64,000 nt of DNA from positions 4,410,166 to 4,474,165 of the forward strand of contig CM052362.1 of assembly GCA_028551475.1 (NCBI GenBank). The letters are read 5' to 3'. Origin of the DNA: Casuarina equisetifolia. Lineage: Eukaryota; Streptophyta; Magnoliopsida; Fagales; Casuarinaceae. Position numbers and translations under genes: made by a program. The notes below the pieces were generated by a model that was not told where the DNA came from, searched no databases, and saw only the letters and a program-made list of their open reading frames with translations. The stretch's first letter is position 1. The number at the start of each line of letters is the position of its first letter. This document shows positions 26,371-39,149 of this stretch, one piece after another.

Positions 26371-26651
26371 GACCACGAATGCGATCTCCCATGTGAGGAA
26401 ATGAGGCCCATCAGGGAGCAATCCCACGCGTCAGATTTGTTTGGTAGCGACAATCAGGCCATGTGGACGAACGAGGCCAAACCTTCCCTTCAAGTCAGGG
26501 ACCCTTGCCGTTACATAACGCCTATTTATTCCGTCCCATACGCTTGCCCAAACACACACAGACATTCGACGCTGGTCCACGCGCTCGCAACAGGTCTTCA
26601 TCTTTGGCCTGAGGTACTCGGAGTGCTCGGGTTAAGCACGATAAGACGGGA

Positions 26652-27967
26652 ATGATGGGTTGGAACGCCGTTGTCTTCTTGGGTTTCGTCTGCATTGTGA
26701 TCGCTGGCGTTGCAGGCCAAGCTCCGGCGACTTCTCCCACCACCACGCCAGCTCCGCCGACACAGAGTAGTCCTCCAACTAGCTCCCCTCCGCCGACGAA
26801 CAATGCTCCACCCCCGACTACCACGCCTCCTCCACAGTCTACTCCTCCTCCGGTAAGCTCTCCACCTCAGTCTACGCCTCCCCCATCTACCCCCCCGCCA
26901 GTCAGCGCCCCACCTCCCGCCACACCACCTCCGGCTACTCCTCCACCCGCCACTCCCCCCCCAGCCACTCCGCCTCCCGCAACTCCTCCCCCAGCAACTC
27001 CCCCTCCAGCAACTCCTCCTCCGGCAACCCCACCACCTGCTACTCCTCCACCAGCGCCTCTAGCATCTCCTCCATCGCCGGTTCCGGTCACTTCCCCCGC
27101 CCCGGCACCAAGCAAGAAGAAGGTGAACTCTCCCGCTCCCTCTCCCTTGGCGCTCGGCCCCCCGTCTCCACCGGTGGGAGCCCCAGGGCCGAGCCAGGAC
27201 GTCTCCGCTCCCGCTCCGACCACCCAGAGCGACGACGTAAGTCTCTGTCTCTCTCCCCTTTATTTCGAGCTTTTCGAACAAAAGCACGGCTGCGTGCTTC
27301 CCGCCGGTCCGTTCTGGTGTCACCATCCCACGTGAACTTGGGAAACCGTGCAGATCTATGAAAAAACAAAACTCGAATTAAACACCACCACGTGTCCCTG
27401 ATCGCCTGTTTAGGCATTAAACACGCTTGGATCAGAGTGACAGTGCGCAGTCAGACATTGCTTTGACTGCACTGCACCATAGAGTAAAGGACAGAAGCCT
27501 CAGAGCTAGAGTCTTAGGTTTTACACGTGTCAATGAATTCTCGTGGAGTTCTCACGTGTAATCAAATCCCAATTCGTATGTTCAGCATTAACATTGATTC
27601 CTTATTGGTAGATTCTGCAGTACATATAAAGATTGCTCATAAATACTAGGAAGTTTGTCTTCTAAACTTAAAAGACTTTTACCATCTTAAAACAATAATA
27701 TGTTCGCAAGATCTTCTCACGATTGTTATTTCTTGATAAAATCCAAATGTGGGTAAGGATGAAATAAGCTTTACATATATTTTTGATACGGGTAATGAGG
27801 TCTCAAGTTTAACACTTATTTATGTGCATTTTAAAAGTATATCTGATATACTAACAAGCGCGTGGGCAAACTTTTGATTGCAGAGTGGGGTTGAGAAGAT
27901 GATGTCGATTGAGAAGATGGTTGGAGGCTTGGTGTTCGGATGGGGTCTTCTGTGGATGATGCTGTAG
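26652..27967 (+). CDS. AGP9: classical arabinogalactan protein, AGP9-like
   Basis: GPI-anchored, heavily O-glycosylated cell-wall/plasma-membrane proteoglycan. Exons 26652-27236 (195 codons) and 27884-27967 (27 codons plus stop) join in phase 0 across a 647-nt intron (GAC/GTAAGT; TTGCAG/AGTGGG), giving 222 residues. The signal peptide ends at GVAG before QAPATSP. A Pro/Ala/Ser/Thr domain follows, with nine consecutive ATPPP units (26919-27053). A short Lys run (PSKKKVNSP) comes next, then APSP-type glycomodules. The hydrophobic tail encoded by exon 2 (MVGGLVFGWGLLWMML) with a small-residue site upstream fits GPI-anchor addition. Closest remembered relative is Arabidopsis AGP9 (At2g14890), which ends similarly. 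Without the second exon the frame would run into intron sequence and lose the anchor. An adjacent ATG at 26655 could also be used. Confidence 0.92.
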
Positions 27968-29934
27968 AGCAGCCTTGTGGGTCTTTTCTTTTTGATTTCA
28001 GTGTTATCACTCTTGCTTCTATATATTTACTGGCCACCATCAGCTTAGCCCCACCAGATGATGGGATCTGCTATTTGTACTTGATCTATATACATTCGGT
28101 TGAATTCTTTGGGAGATTTTTGAGGGGAGTTTTCTGCATTGACTGTTGAGGAGGGGAGTTTTATTTTGTATGGGATTTATAGCCACCTCTTTCTCTCATG
28201 ATATCTTTATTTCATTTTTCTTTACCTTGCCTCTTTAGTTGATGAGTATTGATTCTTTAAGTTTTTGGGCCAATTCTCACATGGATGTCCCTCTTCGGAA
28301 GGACATAGTGCTCAAAGTTATCAATAATTCTAAGATTTCATGGTACGGTAAAGAGGAAAGCCATTGGAAGGAGAAGGAAAGCTTAATCATATGCTTATTT
28401 GGGGTCAAAAGATGATATGTGATTTGTGTAAAGAAAAGGCTAAAAGCATTTCGAGGTCCATTACAACTGGCATTACAGCGACCTGACAAAGACCAAAAGC
28501 ATCAAATGGCCCATTACATTGCAAGTCATTCTCTCTAAATCTGAATTAACAATATTGCTACCTGCAAAATATCAGAAACCTTGAAAGAGACTGTCTACTC
28601 TAAGATTGATCTATGTCATCCTAACCTGAAGCGGGTTTGAAAGATTAGGCACAGGTAGAGTATGGGTTTTCCAGATAGGAATTCTCAAATTCAGTGCATC
28701 ATCATTCCCCTATTTCTTCAGCAAACTAAAGGACCCACCTGTGAGGTAAGGCAAAATCCACTGCTTAGATGTTCTATACAAGGAAGAAACTCTCTTACTT
28801 TTAACTCGAATAGACTTTGATCCCACATGCCCAATGATCACGCTGCTATTCTTGTTATAATTTTTTTTTTTTTTTAAAAAAAAAACCATTTTCAGCGTGG
28901 ACTGGACCGTTCATCGATGAAGCAAAAGGAAGAAGAAAGGGGGCTCTAGGCCCAAATGCAAGGGTTTTCGGAATGGGTTTCTTGATTCAATTTTCAAACA
29001 AGTGGTCTGAAAGATCCTGCAAATTGTGAAGCCGTAGGACTAGTTATGGATCTGAACCCTTTCTGGATTTGCAAAACCAGAATCTAATGGGAAGCCCATC
29101 AGATTGCACTACAATCTTCTGAATCTCTATCAAAGGCCTTATGGACCTTGGCCACCTGTTCTCATTTGTAACTCAACATGGGCCAAGTTACTATTACAAA
29201 GCCTTTTGTAACGACAGTTGGATGTGCTATTTCAAGAAAATGGTTTTCAGATTTTGTAATGCAACTATAGCATATGTTCTTTATTTTTTATTTTTTATTT
29301 TTTATCATTAGGTAAAAGGAGTTTGAGGATATATGATGCGAAACTTAGGAATTAACTCTTGAACAATTAGAAATCAATGTTGACTTATTGACTTGTTGAT
29401 AGCACATGACTTTGTGTTCAAATTACCTAATTTTTTATTGAACAACTATGAAATACCGGCAACAAAGATGTTGATTATCACAGATACAGATGTAGCCGTA
29501 AAAGCTAAGCATTAACATAATTGTCCACAGTGTCTTTTGATTCAAGCAAAGAATATTATCAGATTTGATGACCAAGGCCTAAGGAAATATGTGGACTTTT
29601 GCTGCCAAAGAGCTGATCTTTTAGTCAAAAGATTCCTTCTTTTTCTTTTCTTGCTTATTTGCTAAATAAAAGAGAAGCAATTTAATACCTTATTCATGGA
29701 CATGTAATATTAAAAAGTTGAAAATATGGGCTTCTTGGTCTCTCTCCCATGAGATGTGAGCCCAAGAATATTCAATTCTCCAATTTGGTCCTGCTTCATG
29801 GAATTTGCACAAAGAAAGAAGTAAAAGTATTTTTTTGGGGTCATGATAAAAATATTCTCTACCCATAATTATGATATGGATAAATACAAACTCATCAAAC
29901 CATTGAAATGTCTTATATTTCTAATAACCTATTG

Positions 29935-29936
<2 letters not shown>

Positions 29937-29971
<35 letters not shown>
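29937..29971. repeat. (TA)n microsatellite
   Basis: About 17 TA units. Confidence 0.95.
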
Positions 29972-29972
<1 letters not shown>

Positions 29973-30909
29973 CAACTTCTAATTTCTTTACAAACAAAGT
30001 AAATAAAGAAATAAACTTTTTAAGGTAGTATTATAGTCTATGATTTAGATGAATATAATATTATTAATATTACCCATGATTCAAATATAAGGTTGTTTTC
30101 ATGATATTACAACAAAGCTTATAATTTTACTTTACAATAGTTGCCAAAGAAAATATTAAAATATTTTACATTGCTAGTAAAAACATGGTGGAATTCTCTA
30201 TTTATTAATAGACCATCTTTGTCCTTGTAACCCAATATAAGAAAACAATAAGATACTGATGATCATATTCCTACAATAGAAAGTTATAATTTTGTGATGA
30301 AATGTAATTGAAAATTTTTTCCTTTAATTCAAGAGTTAACTTTAGAGTTAGAATTTAATTTTTTTATATGGTATTAAAATCTAAGTTAACTTATTTTATT
30401 TTGGTTTTATCACAATCATTGTGAATATCATGACAACCTTTTGATATACAAAAGGGTGTTGAGGATAAGAGTTTCAAATCAAAGAAATATAATTTCAAAA
30501 TAAAATTTAAATGAAAATTTTGCCCATCAAATTATAACTAGTTTTTAAGTTGAATATTAAACATCTTAACAATTTCTAATAAAATAATTACACATTTTAA
30601 AAGAAAAGGAAATATATTAAAGATAGATATTGTCTCATATTAAAAACAAGATGATGAATTCTTAACTTTACAAATAACAATATTTTTTTATTTCACGTCT
30701 TAAAGTTTTGAGTTAATTTTTATACTCTAATAAAATCCTATCATCTCTAAAGTTATTCATCAAATTTTTCTTTACAAAGTTTTTTTTTTTTAAAATAAAA
30801 ATGAAACCTAATAAATTTTATTAATAACAATAATAATAAGTGTAAAAATTATACATCGGACAAATATAAAAATAAGATATAAGTCTAATCCTTAAAAAAA
30901 GTAAAATAT

Positions 30910-30929
30910 CATATATATATATATATATA
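30910..30929. repeat. (TA)n microsatellite
   Basis: About 10 TA units. Confidence 0.95.
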
Positions 30930-31499
30930 CACCAGTGTTGCATAAAAACTTAATATGAAAGCAACACGGCTTTCATAATTATACGTAGGGCAACAGGGTA
31001 TGCCGCATGGACAAATATGCAAATGCAAATGCACGCGCACGGACTGAGAGAGGGCCAATCTCTCTGGCTGAGATTTCCTTACTTCAAGAGTCATGGGTGT
31101 CCCTCAGTCTTTCATAAATTGCCTCAGTTCTAGTGCAGAGGTAAACTCTCATAAATGTGCATCCATTCTTCTGCAGAAGAAAAGGTGGAAGCTTCCTCTG
31201 CCGACACTTTCATGACATTTTTTACACTTTCTCAGTTTGAAGTTTCAACCCCGTTGCTGATCCTAAGCACCTTTTTTTGAAATGCTCAACCTGTCAACTA
31301 GATTCGCAGCACCTCCACAATTCCTGTTGACCTGCTGCATTAGACTAAAACAACTCAGACAAATAGGTGCTGCAAAGTCAATACAGATGCTTCATTAGAG
31401 CTTCTTGATTCCTGGTTTTCAATTAAAAACTTGCTGGTTTTAAATTCATGCGGAAGGTTCTTCTTCTACCTCATTGATGGTATACATATTTGTGGTTAT

Positions 31500-32568
31500 T
31501 TACAGTGCAAACACATGCATGCCTTTTAGTCCCTACCGTACTTGTTCAGGAGCAGAACTTTTGCAGTAGCTCATCAAGATGCACGGCAAGGATTTGCAAT
31601 GCCATTCTTGGGCCATTCCCATTAAAGCTTTTACCAGTAAGCTTTAATGCTCATGAGCTAACAATATACCCAGAAAGTTAAGTCTGTGAATATAGAGAGC
31701 AATAGTTGAAGCAATGGGGACCGAAACTGCAGTAAATTTTGTCATGTAGCACTTTCATCGTAGTACAGGAGGCAAAACTCGGATCTTCCCCAAAATTTTG
31801 GAGGCCTATGATTTTCAGTAGGGTTTCATCACGGAAAAAGATGCAAGATAAACCCTCCTACACATGAACCAGATCAAATTCTGTCAGGTGCCAGTTCTAA
31901 ATTATTTGAATAATACTTTGGTCTTTTTATTATTGTTGTTCAATAGTACTAGTATCCTTTTTATGTCTCTCCCGATTGGTTTTAAAAGCGAATGTTAAAA
32001 ATTTTTTAATATAATATTAAGACTCAAGTTTAAGAGTCTTGGAGACTACCGCCGCACATACTTTTTTTTTTTTTTATGTTATTTACAAGGTCATCTGCAA
32101 ATGTTTTTAAGCACAGTGCATGCCATTCCTTAAAACCCCTTACTGTACCTGTTCATGAACAGAACCCTTGCAGCACCTCATTAAGATGCACTGCAAAACT
32201 TTTGCAATGCCATTCTTGGGCCATTGCCATTAAAGCTTTTACCAGTAAGTTTAAATGCTCATGAGCTAACACAATAGAACAGAACATTTAAGTCTGAATG
32301 TGCAGAGCAAAAGTTGACACCATGGAGACCAAAACCCCAGTATATTTTCTTATTTAGCACTGTCATTTTAGGAGGGGGCAAATATAAGATCTTTTCCAAG
32401 AATATTGGAGCCCTATGATTTGCAATAGGGTTTTCATCACGGAAAAAGATGCAAGATAAACCAGCCATTACATCAACCAAATCAGATTTTGTCTAGTACC
32501 AGTTCTAAGTTATTTGAATAATACCTTGTTTTTCCATTATTTTTGTTCAATAGTACTAATCTCATATT
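31500..32568. repeat. diverged direct duplication, about 460-bp unit, offset about 605 bp
   Basis: Copies at about 31500-31958 and 32100-32568. They share GCAATGCCATTCTTGGGCCA, ATTAAAGCTTTTACCAGTAA, ATGCTCATGAGCTAACA, CATCACGGAAAAAGATGCAA, TTATTTGAATAATAC and TTCAATAGTACTA, always in the same order. The left copy contains a perfect 10-base inverted repeat (ATTAAAGCTT / AAGCTTTAAT, 8-base loop) that is partly lost in the right copy. No shared open frame. Confidence 0.85.
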
Positions 32569-35500
32569 AATAGTACTAGCTTGGTATCTTCCTTATAAGT
32601 TTAAGTGTTTATCTTTTTTAACAATTAATTTTTTTAAAAAAAAAATAAATAATTTTTAATATGATATCAAAATTTATCTTTAAAATATTATAGACTAGGC
32701 TTTTGTGATTTTCATCCTATTACTCATATCTTGTAATTAGTTGTTATCTTATATTGTCAATAACTTTATTTGGTATCTTTTGTCACGAATTGTAATTACC
32801 ATTCTCTCTTAACAATTAGTCTTTTAAAAAAAAAAAGAGAACATTTTCCATCAATTCTCAATGTCGTGAAGTACCATGTCTATCTCCACCCTTTTTAATT
32901 TTTTTTCCTTCGGTCTCTATCTTTGATGAAGAGGGAATCGGGAATCGCACTGTCCCTAGACCAATTAAGATATCATGCTACAATCCAGGCTTACATCATC
33001 TATAGATCATTTCTGAAGTCTACAGTCTACAGAACCTAGGTAGGCTTAGCAGTAAATGTTCACTTGCTTATCTTGGCTCCAGATACTAGACTAGGAATTT
33101 TTTTTTTCCTTTTTTATGCTAAATAATCTATAATATGTGTCCACTTCTATTTACTACTGATAAAGTCGGTGACCAAAGGAGTATTTCATGTCCAGCAAGA
33201 TGCTATTCCGTACTTACATATATTATATGGAAAGAAATTGTCAAACTAGAATAGAAAACAAAAACAAAGGAAGTGTTAAGTATTTTCAAGATCTTATCTA
33301 AGGATTTCATGGTCCAGCTTATCATGGTTTTAACCTCAAATCTCCTTTTCTTTGTGGACCAAAAGTAGAATTGAATCTTAAGGTTTTCAGATGTTGGATT
33401 ACATTATTTTGTACAAGATAAAAAGCTTATAATAGAAAATAAGATCTTTAAAATTAAATTTATAGTGCAACTCAAAAGTTAGTTAAGAAGTTGAATATTT
33501 TTTTTTATTTATTTAAACTTTATTTTGAAAATCTTAATTGTTAGTATGAAATTTTTATTTATATGCATTCTCTTGTGTACACCAAATATCATCAAGTTTA
33601 AGATTATATAGAATTTAACATGAGTTTTGATACAATATTAGAATAGATTTATAGTACAATCCAAAAGTTAGCTTAAATGTTATATGATCTATCTTTCATT
33701 TAAAGTCTTTTAAAAAATTATCAAAGTTGAAGGTTTCAAACCATTTCCTCGGTCTACAAACCTAAGCAAAGCTAAGTTCTTTTCTTTTCGTTTTTGGGTT
33801 GTCTTTGTTGAATATTGAGTGTGAATGTATTTATTGAGGATAGTAAAGGCATTGGAATTTGAAATGAAACTTCCAAGTCAACTTTAGAATCCGATATTCA
33901 TTCTGGGTAAGAATGAAGATGAGCTTTGGGTAAACTAAGGGATAGATTTAAATACCACTCCCCATATGGATGTATACAACTATTATAACGAATGTAGTTT
34001 TTTTCTCCCAGGTTGCGTTTAACTCAAGAGAATCCTCCTTCCCAGACAGTCAACTCGGCAACTCTTCAACTTGAATCTCAGCTTGTGGCCTGCCCCTTTT
34101 GACTCAAGGGCAATTACCGGGAAGCAACAGCTGAATCTAGTGCCCACCCTACGTTACCAGTATATTAATTTCATATACTTATTATAGATGAAAGTTTTTC
34201 TCTATCTTACTTACAAGTTGGTATTAAAGTCGATTTTAAAGAAAATTGACGTTTTTAGCATAGTTTAGGTATGTGTTTCAAATGAAACGCACCTTTATTT
34301 ATGGAGGGGAAAGAATGAGTTTGGTCATACTCATGCCACGCTGAAATTTAATGTATATCCTATCTTACTAATATATTAAGCTCTTATGCTTGTTATTGCA
34401 TATCTCCACACCAACCATGACTCAAGCATTAAGTTTTAACTTCTGAAAAATTTTAATGGGGCAAACAATTTGGGTAGGCCAGGGCGGTTCATTATTTGGG
34501 CAGGAAGCTGTTTTTGGAACAAACGAATATTGCAGCCCACCCATCAAATCTTTCCTTTTCTGCATTATTTTATAACATGAGTAGTCCAAGCTAATCAGAG
34601 ACATGGACAAGAGGGCCGGCTGCAGCGAACTTGGTTGAATAGTCTACATCAATGGGTTAGCGAGGCACATCACAACATTGAAAGATGACAGGGAGATTTC
34701 ATTCTATGAATGTGGAGTTCTGGTAAGGGTTAGGAGAAACCAATGAATGAAGAAACAAAAAAAACAGGCATTCAAAAAAAATTCTACAAGCATCACGTTG
34801 CTCATCTTCTTTCTTTTGTACTTTTTCCCTTTGTTTAATTCCTTTCAAGAAACCATAGAGAGGTAGCTACAATGTGGCCTTCGGCCATTATTCAGACCTT
34901 CTCATGCCTCAGAATGGACCTCATGGAAATAAAGACACGCCGCTAAGAAATGTGTGAAAACAACTACCATTAAGGATTCTGTCCAATAGCTTGGTTTGCA
35001 CATTGAAAAAGCACATTTAGCCTTCCAAATCGTATCTTTCATTCAATTGGAACAATCAACGATTCATAAAATGGCAACCAATAGGGAAATTAAATAAGGG
35101 TCTTCATTGGTTTGGTACTTTGACCAATGAGGTGGAGAGTTCCGCAACAGAACAGAAGCTTCTTTAATGGAAGAAAAGAGGCAAGAGACAGAGCCTGTAA
35201 CAGCCAAAAAATATAGGGTGAATGAAAGCAGCTGAGCTGTGGAGGAAAAGGAAAGCTGAGGAATCACGTGGGGTTTAGAAGAGTCTTGCCCGGTGCATTG
35301 CTGTAATGATGTATGCACACAAATCAAGGTGTCAAAATACAAAGCCGTTTCCAACCTAACCTCTGCATTAGTTTATATGGTGATGCATTGGGTCCGAGGG
35401 TCGGAGAAGGGTTCAAAGAGTAACCATTTTCGAAGCTCGAAGAGACCCCACCGGAGACCAGGGAAAGGTCAGCAAGGAGACACATCGGTTAGATGGCGCA

Positions 35501-36425
35501 CTATCAGAACAGCCTCTGGTCCCAACATTTGCCACAGCGCAATCAGACCCAGATGGAACTTTCCAGGAAATTTGAAAACTGAAGACTCAAATGCAGACAC
35601 TGATTGACGTTTCCAGGAAAATTTGAAAACTGGAGTAATATTCAACTGCAATGGCTCTCTGTTTTGGATAAGAATTAAATGCGTTCGGGATGTGAAAAGG
35701 GATAGAGAAGTTCAGGCGTTGAAGATAACATGTAGTCAGTAGGTAAGGAACATGAAGGAAAGATGCTGATCTATATATATTCTTGAACATTCAACATCTG
35801 ATGAACAGCCTTTCTGTTTTTACATTTCTGTCTGCGAACACTGACAAAGTGCCATGGTACAACCAGAAACCCACCAAAATATGCGGGTTACAGCCAGTTA
35901 TGAGAAGACACTGTTTGCATTTCATCCCGTTTACCAGGCCTCCTTCCTAAGCCCCAATATAAACACACAAAAATCACCACACCGACAAAAGGTTAAAAAT
36001 TAAGACCCTAGAAGACATTGGCATTTCATCCTTTCTACCATGCATCAAACTCAAATTGGTTGGGGTAGTTTGCTTACTACTGCCACCATGGAATTCATTA
36101 ATGTAAGAGAATTAGTAGAACTATAAAAGGCACGGGCTCTAATACATCAGAGCTTCACCCCCTTCAGGCATTGAAGGTAAAATAAAAACTTAACCTCCAC
36201 TTGCTCTATCCCTAAATGGAAAGCTGAGCTCCAACTCCATAGTTGGATTCTGCGTCCAGAGTATAAAGATTCAACCAGGCCCCAGAGAAACCTGTGAATG
36301 ATTATGCTCTATTTACAGATTAATAGAGGCACAAAGCAACTTTGAAAAAACTGACTGAACTCCTACTCTGTGGTCTCTAAAATGTTAGTCAGTTAAAACT
36401 AGCTACCCATATATAAACAATTGCC

Positions 36426-38575
36426 CTAGTTGGCTCCTGCTGTTGTTAGACTTTCCATCTTCCAGATCATGTTATCCATGGAGCTGTCATGTTCTTTCTC
36501 CAGTGCTGCAACTTTGGCTCGATATGCAGCTAGTGCAATGGCCCCCTTTTCCCTTTCATCCTGAGGAAGCTCGCAGGTCTCGCTGATGGACCCCGACTTC
36601 AAGTCTGCTGGGGGAATGAAGCAGTCAACCGAAAGACCAGGAACATTAAACGCGACCTCCTCAATTGTCCAAGCTTCTTCCATCTTTGTTTTGGTATGGC
36701 TCATTGCCATCTCACCAAACCTGAAAAGGGTTACCACAGAACGCCCAGAGTGGGCAATCAAGATTCCCTCAACAGGCCTGTAATCTTCCAGGAACGAATT
36801 GATTGTAGTTTCCCAGTAAACAGCATCACCGCCACTGGATTGGATGCGGGTCAGATGTGAATCCTCCATGTGAACAAGAAGCCCGGTCTTCTGGCTGAAG
36901 TAGCCAAACAAGACATGCCTGATTATCTCTGCCGGGCCTTCACTCCTGGCCTTCAATGTCTGTGGGTCAGTACAAAGCTTGAGGATGAAGCAATCCTCAC
37001 CATTGATCCTCTTCTCCCCTATGCATTTAGCATCAGCAAACATACTGGCGGTGGTTCTAGGATCAAGCCCCTGAAACAAATAAACAGATGCAACTCATGA
37101 AACCACCGTCACACAAAATCAAACTTGTGCAGAAAAGGCACAAATTTTTACCTGAAGTGCACGGCGGAGAGGCCTCACAGGTCCTTTTGCAGTGTGGGCA
37201 CCCATCCAGGGTGTGTGTCTCCAAACAAGCTTGCCATTGCAGCCGGCATGAACCTTTCCGCCTCCAACCGCAAGCTCCACATACCACATATCCGGATTCA
37301 TCTGCCAGAGCACAAAGCCACCCGACTCAGCACACCTAGCAGCATTCCTGTTCTTCATCACCTTACTGGCGGTTTCAAACTCAGACGCCACCATCCGGAC
37401 CTTTCCCATCGCATATGCATTTTTAAGCGAGTTCTGCAGCCTCTGCCCACCGGAAGCTGCCGTGTACTGTTGCAATATGTACTGAGCAGATGACGTCTCC
37501 TGCCATATTTTCGGTGATAGATCACAAAACAATCAGTGCTTTTCCATAAAAATTCGCAGTAATTTTATTAAATTTTCAAAAACATAAAAACTAATCAAAT
37601 AAATTAGTGAAACGAACAGTGACCACCAATAAATTTTTCTTTTTCCTTTCCACTTTAATAGATTGAAAAAAGGAGTTAAGTCCACATCCTCCAATCATGG
37701 ATTTTTCAGTCTCTTTGTTTTGGTCTATTTTCTTATCAACCAAACACTAAAGGAAAATAATCAAAAAGAGAAAAAGAAGGAGAACTGTTCAGTGTTCTTG
37801 TTCTCTGCTACAGAATCTGAAAGCAAAAATCTAAACTTAGAAAAGAAAATTTCAAAAGTCATACCCACTGACATCCCCAAATCCCCTAAAGACATAGTCA
37901 ACTTACTAATTAGAGCAAACCCAAATCCAAACTACAAGTACCTTACCGAGCACTCCACAAACCGCCTATTTCTAGATATAAGAAGAATATACGATGAGAA
38001 AAACAAGGACCACTATTTTTCATAGTACAAAACCAACCCTTTTTTGTTCCTATTGCTAAAAAAACCATAAACCGCCTTTGTGATGGCGAGAAAGAGAGAG
38101 GAAGACTAACAATGGGAGTGTCCTTGATGCTAAGGTGAGGCAAAGGGTCGGTGGTGTTAACGTGCACCGGCGCTAGAGGCGCGCCCATCACCCCAAGTAA
38201 CAATCTCAGGTCGGACCTTCGGTAAACCGACGACGTCGACGACGGCGTTCTCGCCAACTGCCCCTTCATCCACTGCCCCAGCCCCGTCCCGACCCGCTTC
38301 GACTCCCCAACTCCCTGCCCCTCCGGGTCTGGACCCTCCATCAACGGCGCCAGCGCCTCCCCGACCGGCCTCAGACTCCCGGATCTCCCGATCACCGGCT
38401 CGGCCTGCCCCATGTTGTGCTGGCTCCGGCTTTTCCTCCTCCTTAGCAAACCCGACATGGGCGACGCGGACCGCCCCGGACTATTCCCCCTAGACCGCGC
38501 CGGCGACAGCCCCCTCACCACCTCGTCCTTCAGCGCCGAGAAGAACCCCTGCTTTTTCTCCACTCTACACTCCAT
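36426..38575 (-). CDS. DUF620 family protein
   Basis: Plant-specific DUF620 protein of unknown biochemical role. Three exons on the minus strand: 38575-38111 (155 codons), 37499-37152 (116) and 37070-36426 (214 plus stop), all phase 0 with GT-AG borders, giving 485 residues. The N-terminal part is typical of one subgroup: EKKQGFFSALKDEVVRGLSP, then a Ser/Arg/Pro-rich stretch with LLRRRKSRS, then GSLRPVGEALAPLMEGPDPE and SDLRLLLGVMGAPLAPVHV. The DUF620 core spans exons 2 and 3: ETSSAQYILQQYTAASGGQ, GGFVLWQMNPDMWYVEL, GPVRPLRRALQ/GLDPRTT, GEDCFILKLCTDPQTLKA and AEIIRHVLFGYFSQKTGLLV. There is no signal peptide or membrane segment. The start at 38575 lies just before the family homology; an in-frame ATG at 38611 would add 12 residues. 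Confidence 0.92.
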
Positions 38576-38869
38576 TCCTTCAAACAACCCCGCAAATCCA
38601 AACCCCAACACTCCCCGAACTCAACACTTCTTGGTCCGCACCACTAAAGACTGCAGCAAACGACAATACTCCGCGAGTGAAACCAACACCAACACCTCTT
38701 CATAGAGAGAAAGAAGAAGACAGAAAGCCCGTTGCTTCGAAACCGAACCGCACGGAGAACGTGAAGGAAGGTGGGTAGTGTTTGCTTGTTCGTGCGAATC
38801 TCGGAAAGACGCAGAAAAAGTTGGTGAGTCCGAAGGTCTTGCTACAGAGAAAGGAAAGTGTGGAGGGAG

Positions 38870-38876
38870 TTTATAG
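38870..38876 (-). promoter_or_regulatory. TATA box of the DUF620 gene
   Basis: CTATAAA on the minus strand in a CTCCCTATAAACTCC context, about 295 bases upstream of the ATG at 38575. It predicts a 5' UTR of roughly 265 nt. Confidence 0.55.
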
Positions 38877-39110
38877 GGAGAGAGAACCGAATCCATTTAT
38901 TATTATTCTTTTCCATAAATAAATAACTACATCTAATAAATTATTTTAAACCTAAAAAGATCTTAATCCCTATATAAATAAAATTAAACATATAACTTTC
39001 ACAAAACACATCACGAATATTCCGACGGACAAGTTGGTAAGTCACATCCTTATACGTACACAAGTTAAAAATGTTACCACGTTGATATATTATACTCAAA
39101 TTCATATAAT

Positions 39111-39149
39111 TTTTTTAAATTTTTTTAAATTTTTTTAAATTTTTTTAAT
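39111..39149. repeat. (TTTTTTTAAA)n tandem repeat
   Basis: About four 10-base units. Confidence 0.9.

Larger units (their letters stand above)
22351..26651. other. intergenic
   Basis: AT-rich. A diverged direct repeat of about 160 bp lies at 24492-24655 and 24855-25015. A short GC-richer stretch at about 25160-25300 has an open frame with no recognisable family. The AGP9 promoter occupies the right end. No confident gene. Confidence 0.55.
27968..36425. other. long AT-rich intergenic region
   Basis: AGP9 3' UTR at the left. It holds (TA)n tracts at 29937-29971 and 30910-30929 and a diverged duplication at 31500-31958/32100-32568, plus a short direct repeat (TTTCCAGGAAA(A)TTTGAAAACT) at 35560 and 35610. 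No protein family was recognised on either strand. Confidence 0.6.

Noticed and set aside
26867..27417. Gly- and Arg-rich minus-strand frames opposite the AGP gene
   Set aside because: They mirror the Pro/Ala repeat on the plus strand, where a signal peptide, intron and GPI tail make a coherent protein.
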